In this document: piece by piece, positions 37,301 through 50,259 of the stretch
Layout of the letters: each line of letters begins with the position of its first letter
How positions within the stretch are numbered: the first letter of the stretch is position 1
DNA from: Anarhynchus alexandrinus
Taxonomy: Eukaryota > Chordata > Aves > Charadriiformes > Charadriidae
DNA: 64,000 nucleotides
Direction of reading: 5' to 3'
Assembly: GCA_008711295.1 (NCBI GenBank)
Contig: VUYV01000125.1
Coordinates: 2,109,812-2,173,811, forward strand
Position numbers and translations under genes: made by a program
Notes under the pieces: model-generated
What the model was told of the DNA's origin: nothing
Seen by the model: the letters and a program-made list of their open reading frames with translations, nothing else
Databases searched by the model: none

Positions 37301-40300
37301 ACATTTTCTTTTGTATTTTTGAGGCTAGAAATGATGGGCAGAAGCTGTTTAATTCAGCAGTGATTAGGTCAGTCTTTAGTTTTGGTTAATAAAAGAATGC
37401 AACCACGTGTGAATGCCAAAATAAATGTTAACCCTTTCTAGCTGCGCTCAGCTGGTAGCTTTACAGGTGTATGTCATTATTGCAGATACCTAATTAGAAG
37501 CAGAAATGTTTTGATTTCTTGGAAATTTGATTTAAGAGCAATTGAAAAAACATTATTTGAATTTCATAAAAACTCATGCCTGAACAAAATATTATGCCTT
37601 ATTAGAATGCCCAAAATCTGTTTTTAAATTGTATTACAATTTCACAAAATAACCGTACTATGAAAAATGTTGAATTCAACAAATACCCATATAGACTTGG
37701 TTTGTGTGTGTGAAGTGGTGTTTTTCTTTTAAACTCTTTTAAGAATCCTACCTGTGCTGGATAACCACAATTTGTTGGTGGTGTAAGTTATCCTGGAGGA
37801 TATTGCTTGATGAGAAATGTAGTGTCTCTATCAGAAATTCTGTTGATCAGAATCATCACCATAATAGTCTTTGTTTTCAGCCAATACAGGGGAAATGGTT
37901 ATGTTGTGTCAGAAAGTTAAATCCCAGAAAGCCTAAAATTGTTCGCCTTATAGCCCCCATTTAACCTGGCTGCAGTAGACAAGTAGACTGGAAGGGCTCA
38001 GTCTTAAGAGGAATTGATTGAGTATTGGCACTTTTGCATTGATTATTGTTTAGCTTGGAAACAAATTGATAATCTTTCTTTTTCCAGTTCTGTGGTCCTG
38101 TAATCAATCTTTCTGATACAACAGTGAAGATCAAGCAGCTTTGGGTACTGCAGTTGCCTTAAAGCACAGTGTGAGCCTGGGCTTTTAATTTCAAAAGTCC
38201 TGATGACCCATATTTGGTTTTAATCTTTGCTCATCTGCTGAAACCTGTGAATTGTTTCCGTATCCTTTCAAAAGGAACATACACAGATATTGCAAAAAAA
38301 AATAGGTAACATGAGAATTTCTCCCAAATCCTTGTGACTCAATTGATGTATTTCTCCCTGAGGATGTGAAATTCCCATTGTTGTTAATGAGATTTCCATA
38401 CATAGATAGAGAGATGATGAAATTAAATATTTTCTTATATAGCTGTAAAATAGATTAAATGTAATGGTGCAAGTGACCTCATTTGATGGGAGTAGGATAG
38501 TAATTTTATGTATCGCTTTAGAGGTGGAGAACCGCTTTGGCATATTCCAGAAGAATTCCATCTAGTTTAGTTTTCTTACAGATCCACAATTTCTACAGCT
38601 GTAGAAAGTGTACACCACATATACAAGAATGACTCTGCGGAGTGTTGTACAAGATTCCTTTGTGTAAAAACCAATTTTTTCTTGGGTATTCCTTAGCATT
38701 ATAAAGGCTCTTCAGATATTGTCAAGGGTTGTATGATTTCAGTTTCTTTCTTTTTTCTATTTGATCATGGAACATGTGAATTGCAGACATGCTTTTAATA
38801 ATGCTTGTTCAAGTGAAAAAAGTAGCTTTTAGATTTAATAGATTCTGTCATTGATTTTTGTACTTGTTCCCATTAACAGAGCACCTAAGCTGTGAGATGT
38901 TTGTTATAGTTAATGTTTCAGTGTCCAGTGAGGACCTCATTTTAGTCATTTATCTAGAAGTCATGTGTTTTCACAGACTTCTGCAAGCTTCGAGGAATAA
39001 AGGTAGTAGGTGATAACTGAAAGCTCATTTTTAAAATAATCTAAAAATGATATAATGTTTTCTAATTCTGTTTTTAGGACTTGCTTTGCATAACTTCATA
39101 TTCATACCTGTTCAGTTAAGGACTTAAACATGTCTTTAAATTAAACTACTAAATTAAGCTTAATTATGAAGAAAAGACATTATTGATGATGTAATAGTCT
39201 TGGGCATACTTATACTTTTCTTTGTCCTTTGTATTTTATACCTCCAGGGAGTTCTTCCTACCTTCATCTCTTTGGCATTGGTGAAAAACTTTTCCATTTC
39301 AACTTACTTTCAAGCTTATGTAAACTTCATACCTCCACAATACCTTTCTGGAAAATGTTTTTATTCACTAGCTGGTTTCTTTCTTCTCTGTTTAGATCCT
39401 CATAACACATCATAACATTGTTGAATTGGAACTTTGTTTGGTAGGAGTCTTCTTAAAAATGGATGTTTTCATATTTATTTCTTTATTTTTTCAACTCGAG
39501 CTATTGTCCTTCCTTCTCCTGAACTTTTTAAATTTTTGTTGTTTTTTTTTTAAGTCATACCACAATGATCATTGACTAATAACTTGCATCCATAGCAGTA
39601 GGCACACCTTAGCAGTGAGTGAGGTATTTCTGGGGTACATTCATTACTCGTCCAACTAAGAAGGTGTCAGACAGGTTGACTTAAACCAAGCTAGTTTTAT
39701 CTAATTAGCCCTGGTCACTTCATGATTATATCAGTCTGATTAGAATTGGTGTCATTGGGGAAAATCAACGCAGCATATCTGCAAACATTGAAAAATTTAG
39801 ACTATGAGCTTGTATAGTATTTTCCAGCGATTTACTCAATCCTTTTCCCTTCTACCATGTAATAATACAGATACGGTGTTTTTGAGCTTGAATTCAGACT
39901 TCTGAGGTGAACAACCAGCCCTGGAATGTCTTTGTGAGGCCAACAGGCATACTTTCTACTCGTGGTCCTGTTTGATATATTTCTATTCAAAGTTTGGTGA
40001 AAAATCATCTCTTTTCAAAACTGTGCTTGAATTGTACCATATACCCAAGGAAACACTTTAAGTAGTGTTTCTTTTACTAGCGTTGACCACGTTTTTACTC
40101 TTCTGCATGACAGCCATTCATGTAGAATATAGTAACTTGACTTAATTTTCTTTAAGTGATGCCGCATGGTGAATTGGAGATACCTTTTGAAACTAGCAGG
40201 AGTCATTGTACAGTGCTTAATTCATTTTAATACATGTCTATTGTAGCTTGAATATTGGGCACAAATTAGTACAAGTTCTTACTAATTGAGATGAGTTAAT

Positions 40301-40309
40301 ATACATGGG
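34366..40309 (+). other. SSBP2 intron, nothing firmly recognised
   Basis: About 5.9 kb of mostly AT-rich intron. The exception is a purine-rich, GC-richer block at about 35215-35540, with GCAAGAGAGGGAGAGGGGAG and an imperfect GGGAGAGTGTAATAGAGGGG run, which fits no family I know. A 60-codon frame on the minus strand there and 67-73-codon frames on the plus strand are not recognised. Confidence 0.6.
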
Positions 40310-40490
40310 CACAAATTGAAATACAGGAAATTCCATTTAGCCATCACTGTGGCAGTAGTCAGACACTGGAACAGGTTCCCCACAGAGAATGTGGAGCCTC
40401 CGTTCTTGGAGCTAGTGTAAGTCCGGCAGGACCCAGTCCTGCTGTAGTCGGTTCTTCTGTGAGCAAAGGGGTTGGAGTAGACTTAGTAAA
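40310..40490 (+). mobile_element. Old CR1 LINE 3' fragment, + strand
   Basis: AAATACAGGAAATTCCATTT, ACTGTGGCAGTAGTCAGACA, CTGGAACAGGTTCCCCACAG and AAAGGGGTTGGAGTAGACTT follow the CR1 3' region in order, diverged and missing the terminal repeat. It is in the same orientation as SSBP2. Confidence 0.85.
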
Positions 40491-42339
40491 AACCCAACTT
40501 CTTAAGAGAGTTGTAGAGGGTCAAGGGATTACAGTGATTGTTGTGCACTGCCCATATTCTCTTCTTTGCTAATTCTTTCTGCCCTCTTTTTGAGGTAATG
40601 ACGGTTGCCTTGAGAAGCTTTGCCCTGTGAATTATCTGCCTGTGTGCATCTTTCACTCTAATTTGCTTTTATGGAATTCAGTAAAAATTAAGCATGACTT
40701 AAGCACTGGCTGCCACCACTAAAGCAGGGTGAATGGCAACGTGTTCGTTTATTTTCCCGTGGGTCTCAGTTGAGTTGCACATTAGCTGACTGCTTCTCCC
40801 AGAAGAGTAGAAAGGGTATCTGTGGTGGTGATCAACCAGAGCCAGGTTTTGGTAAAATCCTGCTTCATCATTCATGATCTTTCATCATAATCCTTCAAGT
40901 TTTATCCCTTAATCCTCTCAAATGAGGCTACTTCCAAGTTTCTTGAACAAAAATCTGGAGAACCCTCTGTGGGATATGTGGTGTCTTTTAATGCTCACGA
41001 AGACCTTCATGTTCTCATTGATTCTGCAGGGAGAACCCTTAAGGGTTGATGGTGCTCAAAGCTAGGAATGGCCACGGGTGTCAACCTATCCAACTGAAGG
41101 GACCTTTTATGGTATAAAGATACATGGTGCAGTGATTTTATTCTTTCCACGAACAAAGACTTCAAGCAAATGTCTTTGAAACAAATACGATCTTTAAAGC
41201 TCTCTTGAAACCCAGGAGCCTGTTGTGAAAGGAAATCTCTCTGAACTTGCTACGAAACCACCACAGGCAAGAACTACAGCTTAGGGGCCTGTGGAGGTCT
41301 GTCGCAGGCAGATTAACATTTGTTAAAACTAGATGAAAAGTTACACCAAGATATGAAGCTGCTGAACTGAAAATGTTTCTCTAAAACAACGTAGAGTTGC
41401 TCCTTGGACCTTTCTAAAATTTCCTCTTAAACTCAAATTTTGTTCACCAACTTCAGTGAAAATACATCATTTGGAGGATCGGTTGTTCTTTGTTGTCAGT
41501 TTTGCCTGCATAGGTCCTGCGACCTCAGTAACTAAGTGACTTGTAAGTCATAAATTGAATAATTTTGGAGTAAGAAGTTCCTTTTCCAATATAACTTAAT
41601 TTTGAATGAAATTGACTTAAATCCCATTAAGGGAGATTTAGCTGGCACAGACATAAGCACTGTGGATGGCTGTAAGTGCATTCTCTTCCCTCAAATGCTG
41701 GGAAGGTTTTGACTCTACAAGTTGCTCTGTTTCTTGGGAAGAGCCTTATCTTAATGTTTTTTTTTTTCCCCCCTTGTTACCAGGGAGTACAAAAAGTCCA
41801 GCTTTTATATTTACACATTTATATTTACATGGGGTGTGCACTTACTCCACCTCTCTCCTCCTGTGTCGGCTAGCCATGCGGACTTTTATTTTTCTCCTTG
41901 CTGAATAAAATACTTTTATTTCTGTTGGTGGTATAGCTGTTTTTTCTGTCGTATCTGTGATCCCTAAGCATTTTTTTGTAAGACATGTAAGCGATGTCCC
42001 ACCCTTAACGCTTCCTTTCCTGCTGCTGAGGGAAGAGGAAGGAGTTGACAGTTTACACACAAGGCCTCCTCGGTCCCCAGAGAAGTTATATCCTGCTTGG
42101 TCTAGATTTTTTTTGCAAGTACCGACTGCTGATTTATATTAAGATACTCCTCATTGTTATTACTACACCAAAGAAACCGTTGCTTGCTTAAATACATAAT
42201 GGATGTGTGAGGTTGTCGCTGTTAGAAACCATATAATTAAAAGGCGACTTCTCAGGGAAGCTCGGTGTACTGTTTTTGAAAATACATGTCAACAAAGTCT
42301 TTAATTTCACTTTGATGATAGTTTTTTTTTGTGGTTTTT

Positions 42340-42356
42340 TTTTGTTTGTTTGTTTT
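42340..42356 (+). repeat. (TTTG)n microsatellite
   Basis: About four copies of TTTG follow two T-runs separated by GTGG. Simple repeat only. Confidence 0.8.
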
Positions 42357-43359
42357 TAAATCTTGGATAGCCATTGTTGTAGTAGCCATCGCTATAAAGC
42401 TGCAATAGCCATTACTATTATGTGCCACTGCTTCATAGCGTTGTGATAGATTTAGCTTCAAAACAACCCTGTAAAAACGGACTATATTAGTTTAAAATGT
42501 TAAGATTTTCTGTTTCAGTTACATTATCTAAAGTCTTGACTGCAGTAGTTAAGCTCAATTTGACTCAATTTTTCAGGACTGTTAAATCCCTTAGTTCTAG
42601 AAACCCAGTTCAAAAGGGTTTTGCTATGTCACATGAACCCAAAACAGTGATGTAGTGCTACATAAAAGCTCTGTTTATGCTTTGGAAGGCAGTTAAAGTG
42701 CTATAGAAGAGGTGGGTCTCCCCCCGAGATGGAGAAAGAAGTATGAGGGCAAAATGAACATGATTTAAAGTAAGGGTTAAAAATATTTTCTGAGCTTTGA
42801 TGAAATCATTGTGCAGTCTTTTCTGTCTTCTGAAGTAAAAACAGTGCACTCAGAAATTCAGAAATCCAAAACTGCCAGCTCTGGAGTTCAAAATATACAA
42901 TGGGAATGAAACATTACTATCTTTAGGCTTGGTGTGGGAGGCATTCTTTGAATATTCGCATCTTAATTTCAAAGATGTTGAATACCTTAAAGCTAAACAG
43001 ATTTCTGTGCCCAACACTGTGGAGATCTCCAGGTGAAAAGAAACTTGCTCTTCATATGGATATTAAGTAATAGCGTCAGTGTAATAGGCCAAAAATGAAA
43101 AATCTTACTGAATTCAAACGGATTTTGAAGCAGTTCTGATTTTTTTTTTAGCATAGTGGAGCAATTTTCTCAACAAAAAGCATGACAGGGCACATGAAAT
43201 GAAATAATATAAGGGTGTGAGAGTAATTACTGCTTCCTTACTGCATTATTAGGAAGTCCTTTCTTTCCACAGAGGAAAAAAAAAATCAGAATGAAGTTTT
43301 TTTGCTATCTTTGGTCCTCATCTTTAAAATACTTATAATTTATCTGTATTGAGAGACCT

Positions 43360-43393
43360 AGAGTTTATGTTTGAGCCCCAGAGTTTATGTTTG
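43360..43393 (+). repeat. Short tandem duplication, 20-bp period
   Basis: AGAGTTTATGTTTG occurs at 43360 and again at 43380, exactly 20 bp apart; the second copy then diverges (GAGCCCC versus CTCCCTG). Probably slippage. Confidence 0.85.
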
Positions 43394-43588
43394 CTCCCTG
43401 TAGCAGAGAACAAAGCGCACAGTGTTTTGGACCGGGGCTGGCAGGCTCGGGACATCACCTGCAGGGGAGGTGGAAGGCTCTACCCTGGAGAATACAGTAT
43501 TTTTAAAATGCCTGTGCTATTTAAATACCTTTCCAGTCTTACGATGATCTTTAGTCCCTTTTGCTGGCCTTGCTGTATGTTTTTAGCA

Positions 43589-43620
43589 AAAAAAAAAACA
43601 AAAAAAACAAAAAAAAACCC
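43589..43620 (+). repeat. A-rich tract with C interruptions
   Basis: Runs of 8-10 A separated by single C and ending in CCC. Low complexity; it may be the remains of a retroposon A-tail, but no element body is visible upstream. Confidence 0.85.
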
Positions 43621-46194
43621 AAAAAATTGAATAGTTTAGGATGTCCATGTTTCAATGTAATGTTTATTGGCTTTTAAATGAAGAAAAAATGGTGGTTGGG
43701 TCATGGGGAAACTATTTGGGAGTTTGTGTGAGGTTTAGATTTTATTTTGCTTAGCTACAACTGGTAAGAAAAATTGTGGGGAAACGTTCTGCGTATTTAC
43801 TGTTTTTGCTGATATTAGGACAATATGCTGGTATCAGAAACCACAGATGTAGAAGTTCTGTTATGGAAGAAGCTGCAAACTGTTGGATGTTTGACGGGTG
43901 ATTAATGACAAGCTTTGTGAGGAGTGTGAAGAAACACGATCAACCAGATATATTCATGCACAGAGTTAGAGTATATAACGTTTTCAGTGTTGCAAGCATA
44001 AAAAAAGCAATCAGTTTTGGGAAAAAAATAATTTAGAATTCTTTGTTAATTTAGCATTAATTTGTTGCAGAGTTATTCTGCTTTTCTGTGGAATTAACAA
44101 GTGCTGAAATTTAACCGTTCACTAACATTTAATTTCTGGGGAGTAAGAGACAGGTACGGCTTTATGCACATATGTACTTTTTGTTTTGCTGGGAGTGATT
44201 TATTGATTGTTTCTGTCCGCACCGCAGTGTCTGAAGGCATTCCGGTCTGCAGGGCTCCGGCTTAGGTAGGGTCACTGTGAACAAAACCTGGGTAAAACTG
44301 ACTAGTAGTGTTGGCCTCAGTCCAGCTTGTCCTTCTACTTCATGGAGGAATTCTCTTCAATAATTTAAACTTGTTTTGTTGTTCAAAACGCTGTTGAGGT
44401 ATGTTCAGAATTGTTGTAGCCAAAGGCAGTTAGTTTTGGCTGGAAATAATAGCTGTGCTTCTTGAACGGGTGAACAAATTGGAAAGGAAGGTTTTCCTTT
44501 TTTTTTGCCTTTTAAATATTGTACGTTAGCATCGCTAATACAGTGTTTATCTGCAATGAGTAGCAAAGGAATTTAATCAATATAGATTAAATGACACATT
44601 TTTTGTTGTTTTAAACGTGGTGTAGAGACTCGTGTGATTTCTCTTTAAAAAATAAGATCCTGTATTTAAATCTTGAGACTCAATAGGCACTGTGTCATGT
44701 TGGCATCTTGCCGTGTCTTAATCTCTTTGGAAGACGAAAACCCAAGTGTCTCAACTACTGGAGAAATGTTAAGATCCCAGCGTGAGACACACTCTGAAAT
44801 GTCTTAGTGTGATTATGAAATGGCCCTATTTTATAATCAAAGTACAATAAAATAATGCATGTATTGTAACACTAGGAAAAGGATGTGTAAAATTAAAATT
44901 ATGTAAGTTAAGCTCTTAATTATTTTGTTGTCTACATTTTAGGTGTTGTTTGAAATTAAAACTAACTAAATGGCATGTAAAATAATTCTGAGCCAGTGTT
45001 TAGATGCAGAAGAAGTTACAGAATACAAACACTGGGAGAAGCTGTGGAAGCCATGCTCTTTCCTAATTAACTTTTTTTCTGATGAGGACTGTGTGCTGCG
45101 GTGCCTGTGGCCCAGACAGTGTACCAGTAGGGGCACTTTTATTCCCCATTCGTTTTTGCCTGTAAGAGTTAAACTCAAAAATTTGGTTAATATTTTTAGC
45201 GTCACATTAAATCTCAGCAACTAAACTACATCAGAAAAGGTAAAAGGAGTAGTGGATCGAGGAATGTAAAGAAGGCAAGAAAACAAGCAATTTATTGAAG
45301 AGAAAAGAAAAAGAAGTGAGAAAAGAATATGCAAATTTTGCAGGTGCTGTCTTTAAAAATATTAGGGGGAAAAGAGGAGGAGAGAAGACAAGGTGCTGTT
45401 GTACATTGGCCCTGCCCAAGAGGTCATGACCATATGGCTCGTGGTCATTTATCTTGGAAACACACCTGTAGCTTTCACTGGTGGTCCTGCTGAGGTAGTC
45501 AAAAAAGCCTAACTCATGCTGAAGTAGCTATGAATTCACATACTTCATGTGTTTGTGGTCAAACCATTAAGGGAAGAGTACTCCTCTACAGGGAAGGTTT
45601 GATCCTGGGAAGACTTTAAACAAGTGCAAAACTTTACTCTCTTGTATTTAATTCACTTCAGATGGTGCTTACTTACATTTTTGCAGAATCACCTCTTAAA
45701 TAACTTACAGTAACTTGATTAAAAAAAAACAAAGCCAGAACATGCCAAGAATGAATTAAAGTAACTGCAGTCCAAAATACATTATACAGATAAACTGCAT
45801 GGAAAACTTGATGATTTTGACTTAAGTCTTAATATAATTTCTTTAACAGAGATTATGTTCTTACATTCTAACATAGATAACATACTTACATTCTGTTCAC
45901 TGAAAAAGTTACTGCATTTTTTAAAGCTGAATAATGCTGGATGTTAATAACACAGCAGGGTTAGTCACTGAGCCTCCATAAATTTGGCGTTTGGTATTTT
46001 GTTTATTTTTCAGGCTCTGGATATTTCCCAGATTGGGAAATCCCTCAGTCTAAAGAACATCCAAAATCTACAAAACAAACCAAACAATAAAAAGCCCAGA
46101 TTGGGGGTTTCAGTAAGCGGCCCTAAATTCAAAACAATAAAACACATGAATAGGGTAACTTGTAAGAAAGTGCATGGAAAACACTCCTTACAAG

Positions 46195-46370
46195 GAGTTG
46201 TTCTGTCGCCTGGCATATTCTCCCAGAGGAAGTGATGAAAGCATCACAGCTTTTGAGTCATTTAAAAGCAGAATGGGCGAAGCGCTCTGGCACAAACATG
46301 ACGAGGCGGTGTAACGGTGGTGGTGAGCTGACCTGGTGTTCCTCCTCCATCCAGAAACTGTGTGCAGCTT
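46195..46370 (+). mobile_element. Old CR1-like LINE 3' fragment, + strand
   Basis: CTCCCAGAGGAAGTGATGAA, AGCATCACAGCTTTTGAGTC and ATTTAAAAGCAGAATGGGCG match an older CR1 subfamily 3' region (CCCAGAGGAAGTGGTGGA...TTTAAAAGCAGACTGGA...). The rest to 46370 is too diverged to align by eye, so the 3' limit is approximate. Confidence 0.6.
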
Positions 46371-46759
46371 TAATCGTCCAGCAGGCTCAGCTTCTGGTTA
46401 CTTACGTACCACCGTTCTTTATATTAATGTGCTTCTCCTTTATTCAGGAAGTGTCTAATGGTGTTTGGGGGAGGGGAAACTCATTAGCTTCCTTCCTGAG
46501 TAATATAATTTTTATTTCCCGTTGTAACAGCGGCCTCAGCCAAAAGCAACAGCCTAAAAAGTGTGGGGGTGGAGGGGAGGGTTGCCTGCGCAAAACATTT
46601 TCATCTCTGAAGTGAAATGTTGGGTTACAAGACGATTTTGAGACAAACCAGGAGTTTTTTGCAGGAACTTTCTGCCCTGCGTTGCAGTTTTCCTCTTCTT
46701 TAATTATGAGGATGGAGGTGAGTGAGAACTGCACTAAACGGACTGTTTGCCTTTGCCTT
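46371..46759 (+). other. SSBP2 intron next to a CpG-rich patch
   Basis: Ordinary intron with a G-rich stretch (GGGGGTGGAGGGGAGGG near 46563) and, on the + strand, a strong donor-like site GGAG|GTGAGTGAG at 46718. On the minus strand AC|GTAAGT occurs at about 46405. Neither has a supported exon. Confidence 0.5.
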
Positions 46760-46975
46760 CCCCGCCGCCCGTCCCAGGCTGCATTGACATCTCCCACTCT
46801 CCTCCATGGACCTCCGAAGGCCACCGAAAGCAAACCTCCTCCCGGGCTCCAGCCACCGGCGGGTGCGGGGAGCATCGCTGTGGGCTGCGAGCCACGTCCG
46901 TCGCAGCCGGAGGGGAGCGCCGCAGCAGCTGAAGAAAAGTACCCTAAATCTGGGGGTTTGAATAAGCTTCGAGTC
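46760..46975. promoter_or_regulatory. Isolated CpG-rich patch (candidate small CpG island)
   Basis: About 18 CpG dinucleotides fall within roughly 215 bp (for example CCCGCCGCCCGTCCC, CACGTCCGTCGCAGCCGG, GGAGCGCCGCAGC), while the surrounding intron is CpG-poor. Frames of 148 codons on the + strand (46682-47128) and 193 on the - strand (46444-47025) cross it. Neither has recognisable similarity, and a GC-rich patch opens such frames by chance. It could be an alternative promoter, an enhancer or a small inserted GC-rich sequence. Confidence 0.45.
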
Positions 46976-48285
46976 TTCCTGCAGGCACACAACCTCTTTC
47001 TCCTCATGTGCCAGCTATCGCACAACTTAAATTTGAAAATCGGGAACAGCCTACCCTTGCATCTTGTAATTTTGTCTTGGTGCTATATCGTGGCAAAACC
47101 ACTGTTTTATTTTGTTTGGGATTTTTAAATTATTATTATTTATTTATTTATTTTAAAACCTTTCTTTTCCCCAAAAATAACCCATACACTCAGAACTGGA
47201 GCGCTTGACAAATATCACAGTAATAGGCACCGGTAGAGTTGAGGGTTGCCGAGGATGAGGAGGGTTTAACAGTGGTTACACCGAGTCAAGCTAGTTTTTG
47301 ATGGTGCCTTATCAAGTGTGCATATATCATTGTCATGCTGAAGTTGCACGCTGTTCTGTGCATCAAGGAGGATTTAAAAAAATAATTGGAAGGCTGTATA
47401 AGTTCATTGCTGTGGCTGATAAAAATTGTGACAATGTTACCTCAGCCTGAGAAGTTGAACATTTTGTCCAAGCTTCATGTTGTGTATACTTAAGCCCAGA
47501 TTTTTTTCACCTTTTTACACAATTACTATTGTCTTTTGGGTTGCTTTTCACTCTGGAAATTACAAGTTGTTTCATTCGGTCTAGCTATAGGTAGACATTC
47601 AATGACCTGAAGTAGTTGCGCTAAATCGGAATCTTGCCATGTATAGTATACATAGCAAAACCAGTATACAATATGCCACAAACACGACTCTGTACAGGAA
47701 TAACACCAAGCTGGGGCTATTAAGAGAAAAAATAAACTTTTGGTTATCCTTCTGCCATGCCAACTCAGCACTTTTCTCTTGCATTTCAAGGCTGAAGTGG
47801 CAACATTTTAATTAGGCAGCGTATGAAATACACCTGAGTAGGAATTGTATATTCCTGGCACTCAGAACTTTATTATCTAGTATCTCTTGAACCTGCTTGT
47901 TACCAGGTTATCAAAAAAATCCCATATTTTTTCTTTTTCCAGCTCATATGTTCTGACAGTGTTTGGTGTCCAATAATATTTGTGATGTTGTCCTTATTCA
48001 TGCCTCAGTGATGGTATGAAGGAACTAATAGGATGGCAGGAATAAGAAAAAAACTCATAACATAACAGTATTTGTTGCTTGCAAACTGTATGAAGCATTT
48101 TCTGTACAATATAGGCAGTTTTGAGAATGAAGGTGTTGGTCTTGTTATCCGTTTTAAAGAGGCAGCGAATTGAGTGGTTAGAAAGTAAAGGAGAGCAGCC
48201 GTTACTGTATGTAATTTTGGTTAGCAAAATGTTGATGAGAATAGTAGTCACAAGGTATGAGAAAATGGACTGTTTTCCAGAAAAT
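46976..48285 (+). other. SSBP2 intron, nothing recognised
   Basis: AT-rich intron with an (ATTT)n-like simple tract at about 47126-47154. No coding or repeat family recognised. Confidence 0.65.
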
Positions 48286-48450
48286 AGACCCCGGGATGTC
48301 ACTGTGAGCACAAGCGTTCACGGTCTGAGTTCCCAAAGCGCTTCCATGAAGCGACGGCACAGTGGTGCCCTGCAAGCAAGGAAAACTAAACGCGGTAGCT
48401 GTTCAGTTCACGTGAACCTGGGGGCATGAAGGACATCGAGCACGCAGGTT
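48286..48450. other. Small CpG-enriched block
   Basis: About ten CpGs in about 160 bp (ACCCCGGGATG, AAGCGCTTCC, GAAGCGACGGC, AACGCGGTAG, CACGTGAACC). Part of it lies in a 102-codon + strand frame (48121-48429) without recognised similarity. Too small to call a CpG island. Confidence 0.4.
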
Positions 48451-50259
48451 AGCAGGTTTGAGCTTTGCTGAAGCAATTTGCAAAAGAACCAGCATACGCA
48501 TCCCAGAAATCTGCATCCTTTTCCTTTTGTTGGCTCTTGCTATGTTGAGGCTACTAAGGTAGATTAAGCAGTTAATGAAGTACTACTTAATTATCTATTG
48601 TTACCTTGCACTAACTCAGTTTTGTCAGTTTTTTTACTAAACGTGGGTATCCCTTCTGTGGGACCCTGTGCCTGCAGAAACCTGGTTATTTTTGTGAGAT
48701 GGGCTGAAGTCCCCAGAGAGCAAATCGCTTAGAGTTGTTTCTCGGGATTCAAAGACTTAGAAGTGGAAGCAAAGAAGAAGAAACGATGGGATAGATGAGC
48801 TTTAAAGTTCTGTGCCTTGGCTGTGGCTCAGAGGAAATCCCAATAATGCTGCATTTCCCTCGTTCTGTTAACAAAACACTGCGTGGATGTAAACCCCGTA
48901 TCTGGCAGCTCAGCCGCTGTCTTTTACAAGTGGGTCTTGCTTTGTCAAAACTTCCCCCGTTTCAGACTGAAGGAAGAAGAATGTCAGCTCTCCACCACTT
49001 ACTGATGTGAATCTTATCAGCAGATAGCGAGAGCTGTATAATTTCCCATCAAAAGTCTGTATCGCCACTGCCAGCTTCCCCAGCATAATACAGGCTATTT
49101 ACCTGATAGTAGGGGGCACCGCTCGAGTGCTGGTTTTCTTCAGCAATTTGTAGCTTATATTATCCTCTGGTAGCACAGCACTTGGGACCCGCCAGCTCTC
49201 TGTAATTAACCAGCCTGGCTGAGAAATTGTTGGGTTTTTGCTATCAGAGACAAATATTGTCATAGAAGGATGTGCTGGAGTCAGAGTAGAGAGGGGAAAA
49301 CGCCTCTGACTGTCGTAGTATATGGGTGAAGGCTTCAATTTTTACTTTTTTTTTTTTCTATTAGTTTAGGATGGGGAATAGGCTTTGATTTATTTTTTTT
49401 TTATTTAAATTCGTATTTTCTCTCGTTACCAGCCTGTACATCGCATATTTCTTAGACTGATGTGGTTTAACCTGAGCTTAAATTAACTTGTAACAGCATT
49501 ATGGTCTGGGAGGTGTTAAGGTGGCACATGGGTGCTCTCCTCCACTTCAGATAATTTTCTTCAATGACCAGAGCTAAACTGGATCTGTCTGTACTCTCCT
49601 TCCTGCAAGCCTCCCTGTGTTGGCTGAGAGGAGGAAGCCAGTTTTTAAGTCTGGTGAAATACGGATTGTTGCAACCAGTAAGTACTAACTTTCATGTCTA
49701 GACTTTTAGGTCAGCTTGGACACTGTGCTGAAGCGAAGGTGACCGTGACAGTTCGGTTTGCACTCACACGCTTTCTTAGGGAGCTTGGGAGAATGTGCTT
49801 GCTTTTGTTTTGGATCAGTGTTATGTGACCTGACTTATTTATATAAATAATGTTTTTTATATTTGCTTTACTTTGTAAAGGCTCCTTCCCGGTAGTATGT
49901 GCATCTTCAGCGAAGATAAGTATACCCATAGTTCACATTTAAAGCCAATCTGTATCTATATGCAATCTATGCATGTATAAATGTTTATTACAGGCAAGGT
50001 TGGATAGGAACATTTTTTATGACAGGTGCCTGTTTCCAGCTGCTTAGAATTCTGCCAGTTTGTGAAGGGAGTTTTTCATGCTAGGTTCCTGGTTTTAACT
50101 GATTTTTTTTTTGTGGGGTGCAATGAAGAATTACATGGTGAAGAAGAAGCTTTGGCAATCAGTCTTAAATCAGCTGGACTTTGTCTTTTTTTTTTTTTTT
50201 CCCCCTGTATGACCTATGTATTTATAAATATAGTATCAATATTGGTGTTCTCCATGTGG
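48451..50259 (+). other. SSBP2 intron, nothing recognised
   Basis: AT-rich intron with T runs near 49349 and 50190. No coding or repeat family recognised. Confidence 0.65.

Larger units (their letters stand above)
40491..46194 (+). other. SSBP2 intron, nothing firmly recognised
   Basis: About 5.7 kb of AT-rich intron. Simple tracts include a TTTG run near 42340-42356 and an A-rich AAAC-type run at 43589-43620. A purine-rich stretch lies at 45235-45400. A 20-bp-spaced duplication is at 43360-43393. No coding sequence recognised. Confidence 0.65.

Noticed and set aside
46444..47025. 193-codon minus-strand ORF and 148-codon plus-strand ORF over the CpG-rich patch
   Set aside because: Overlapping frames on opposite strands in GC-rich sequence; neither resembles a known protein. 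Kept only as a finding about the CpG patch.
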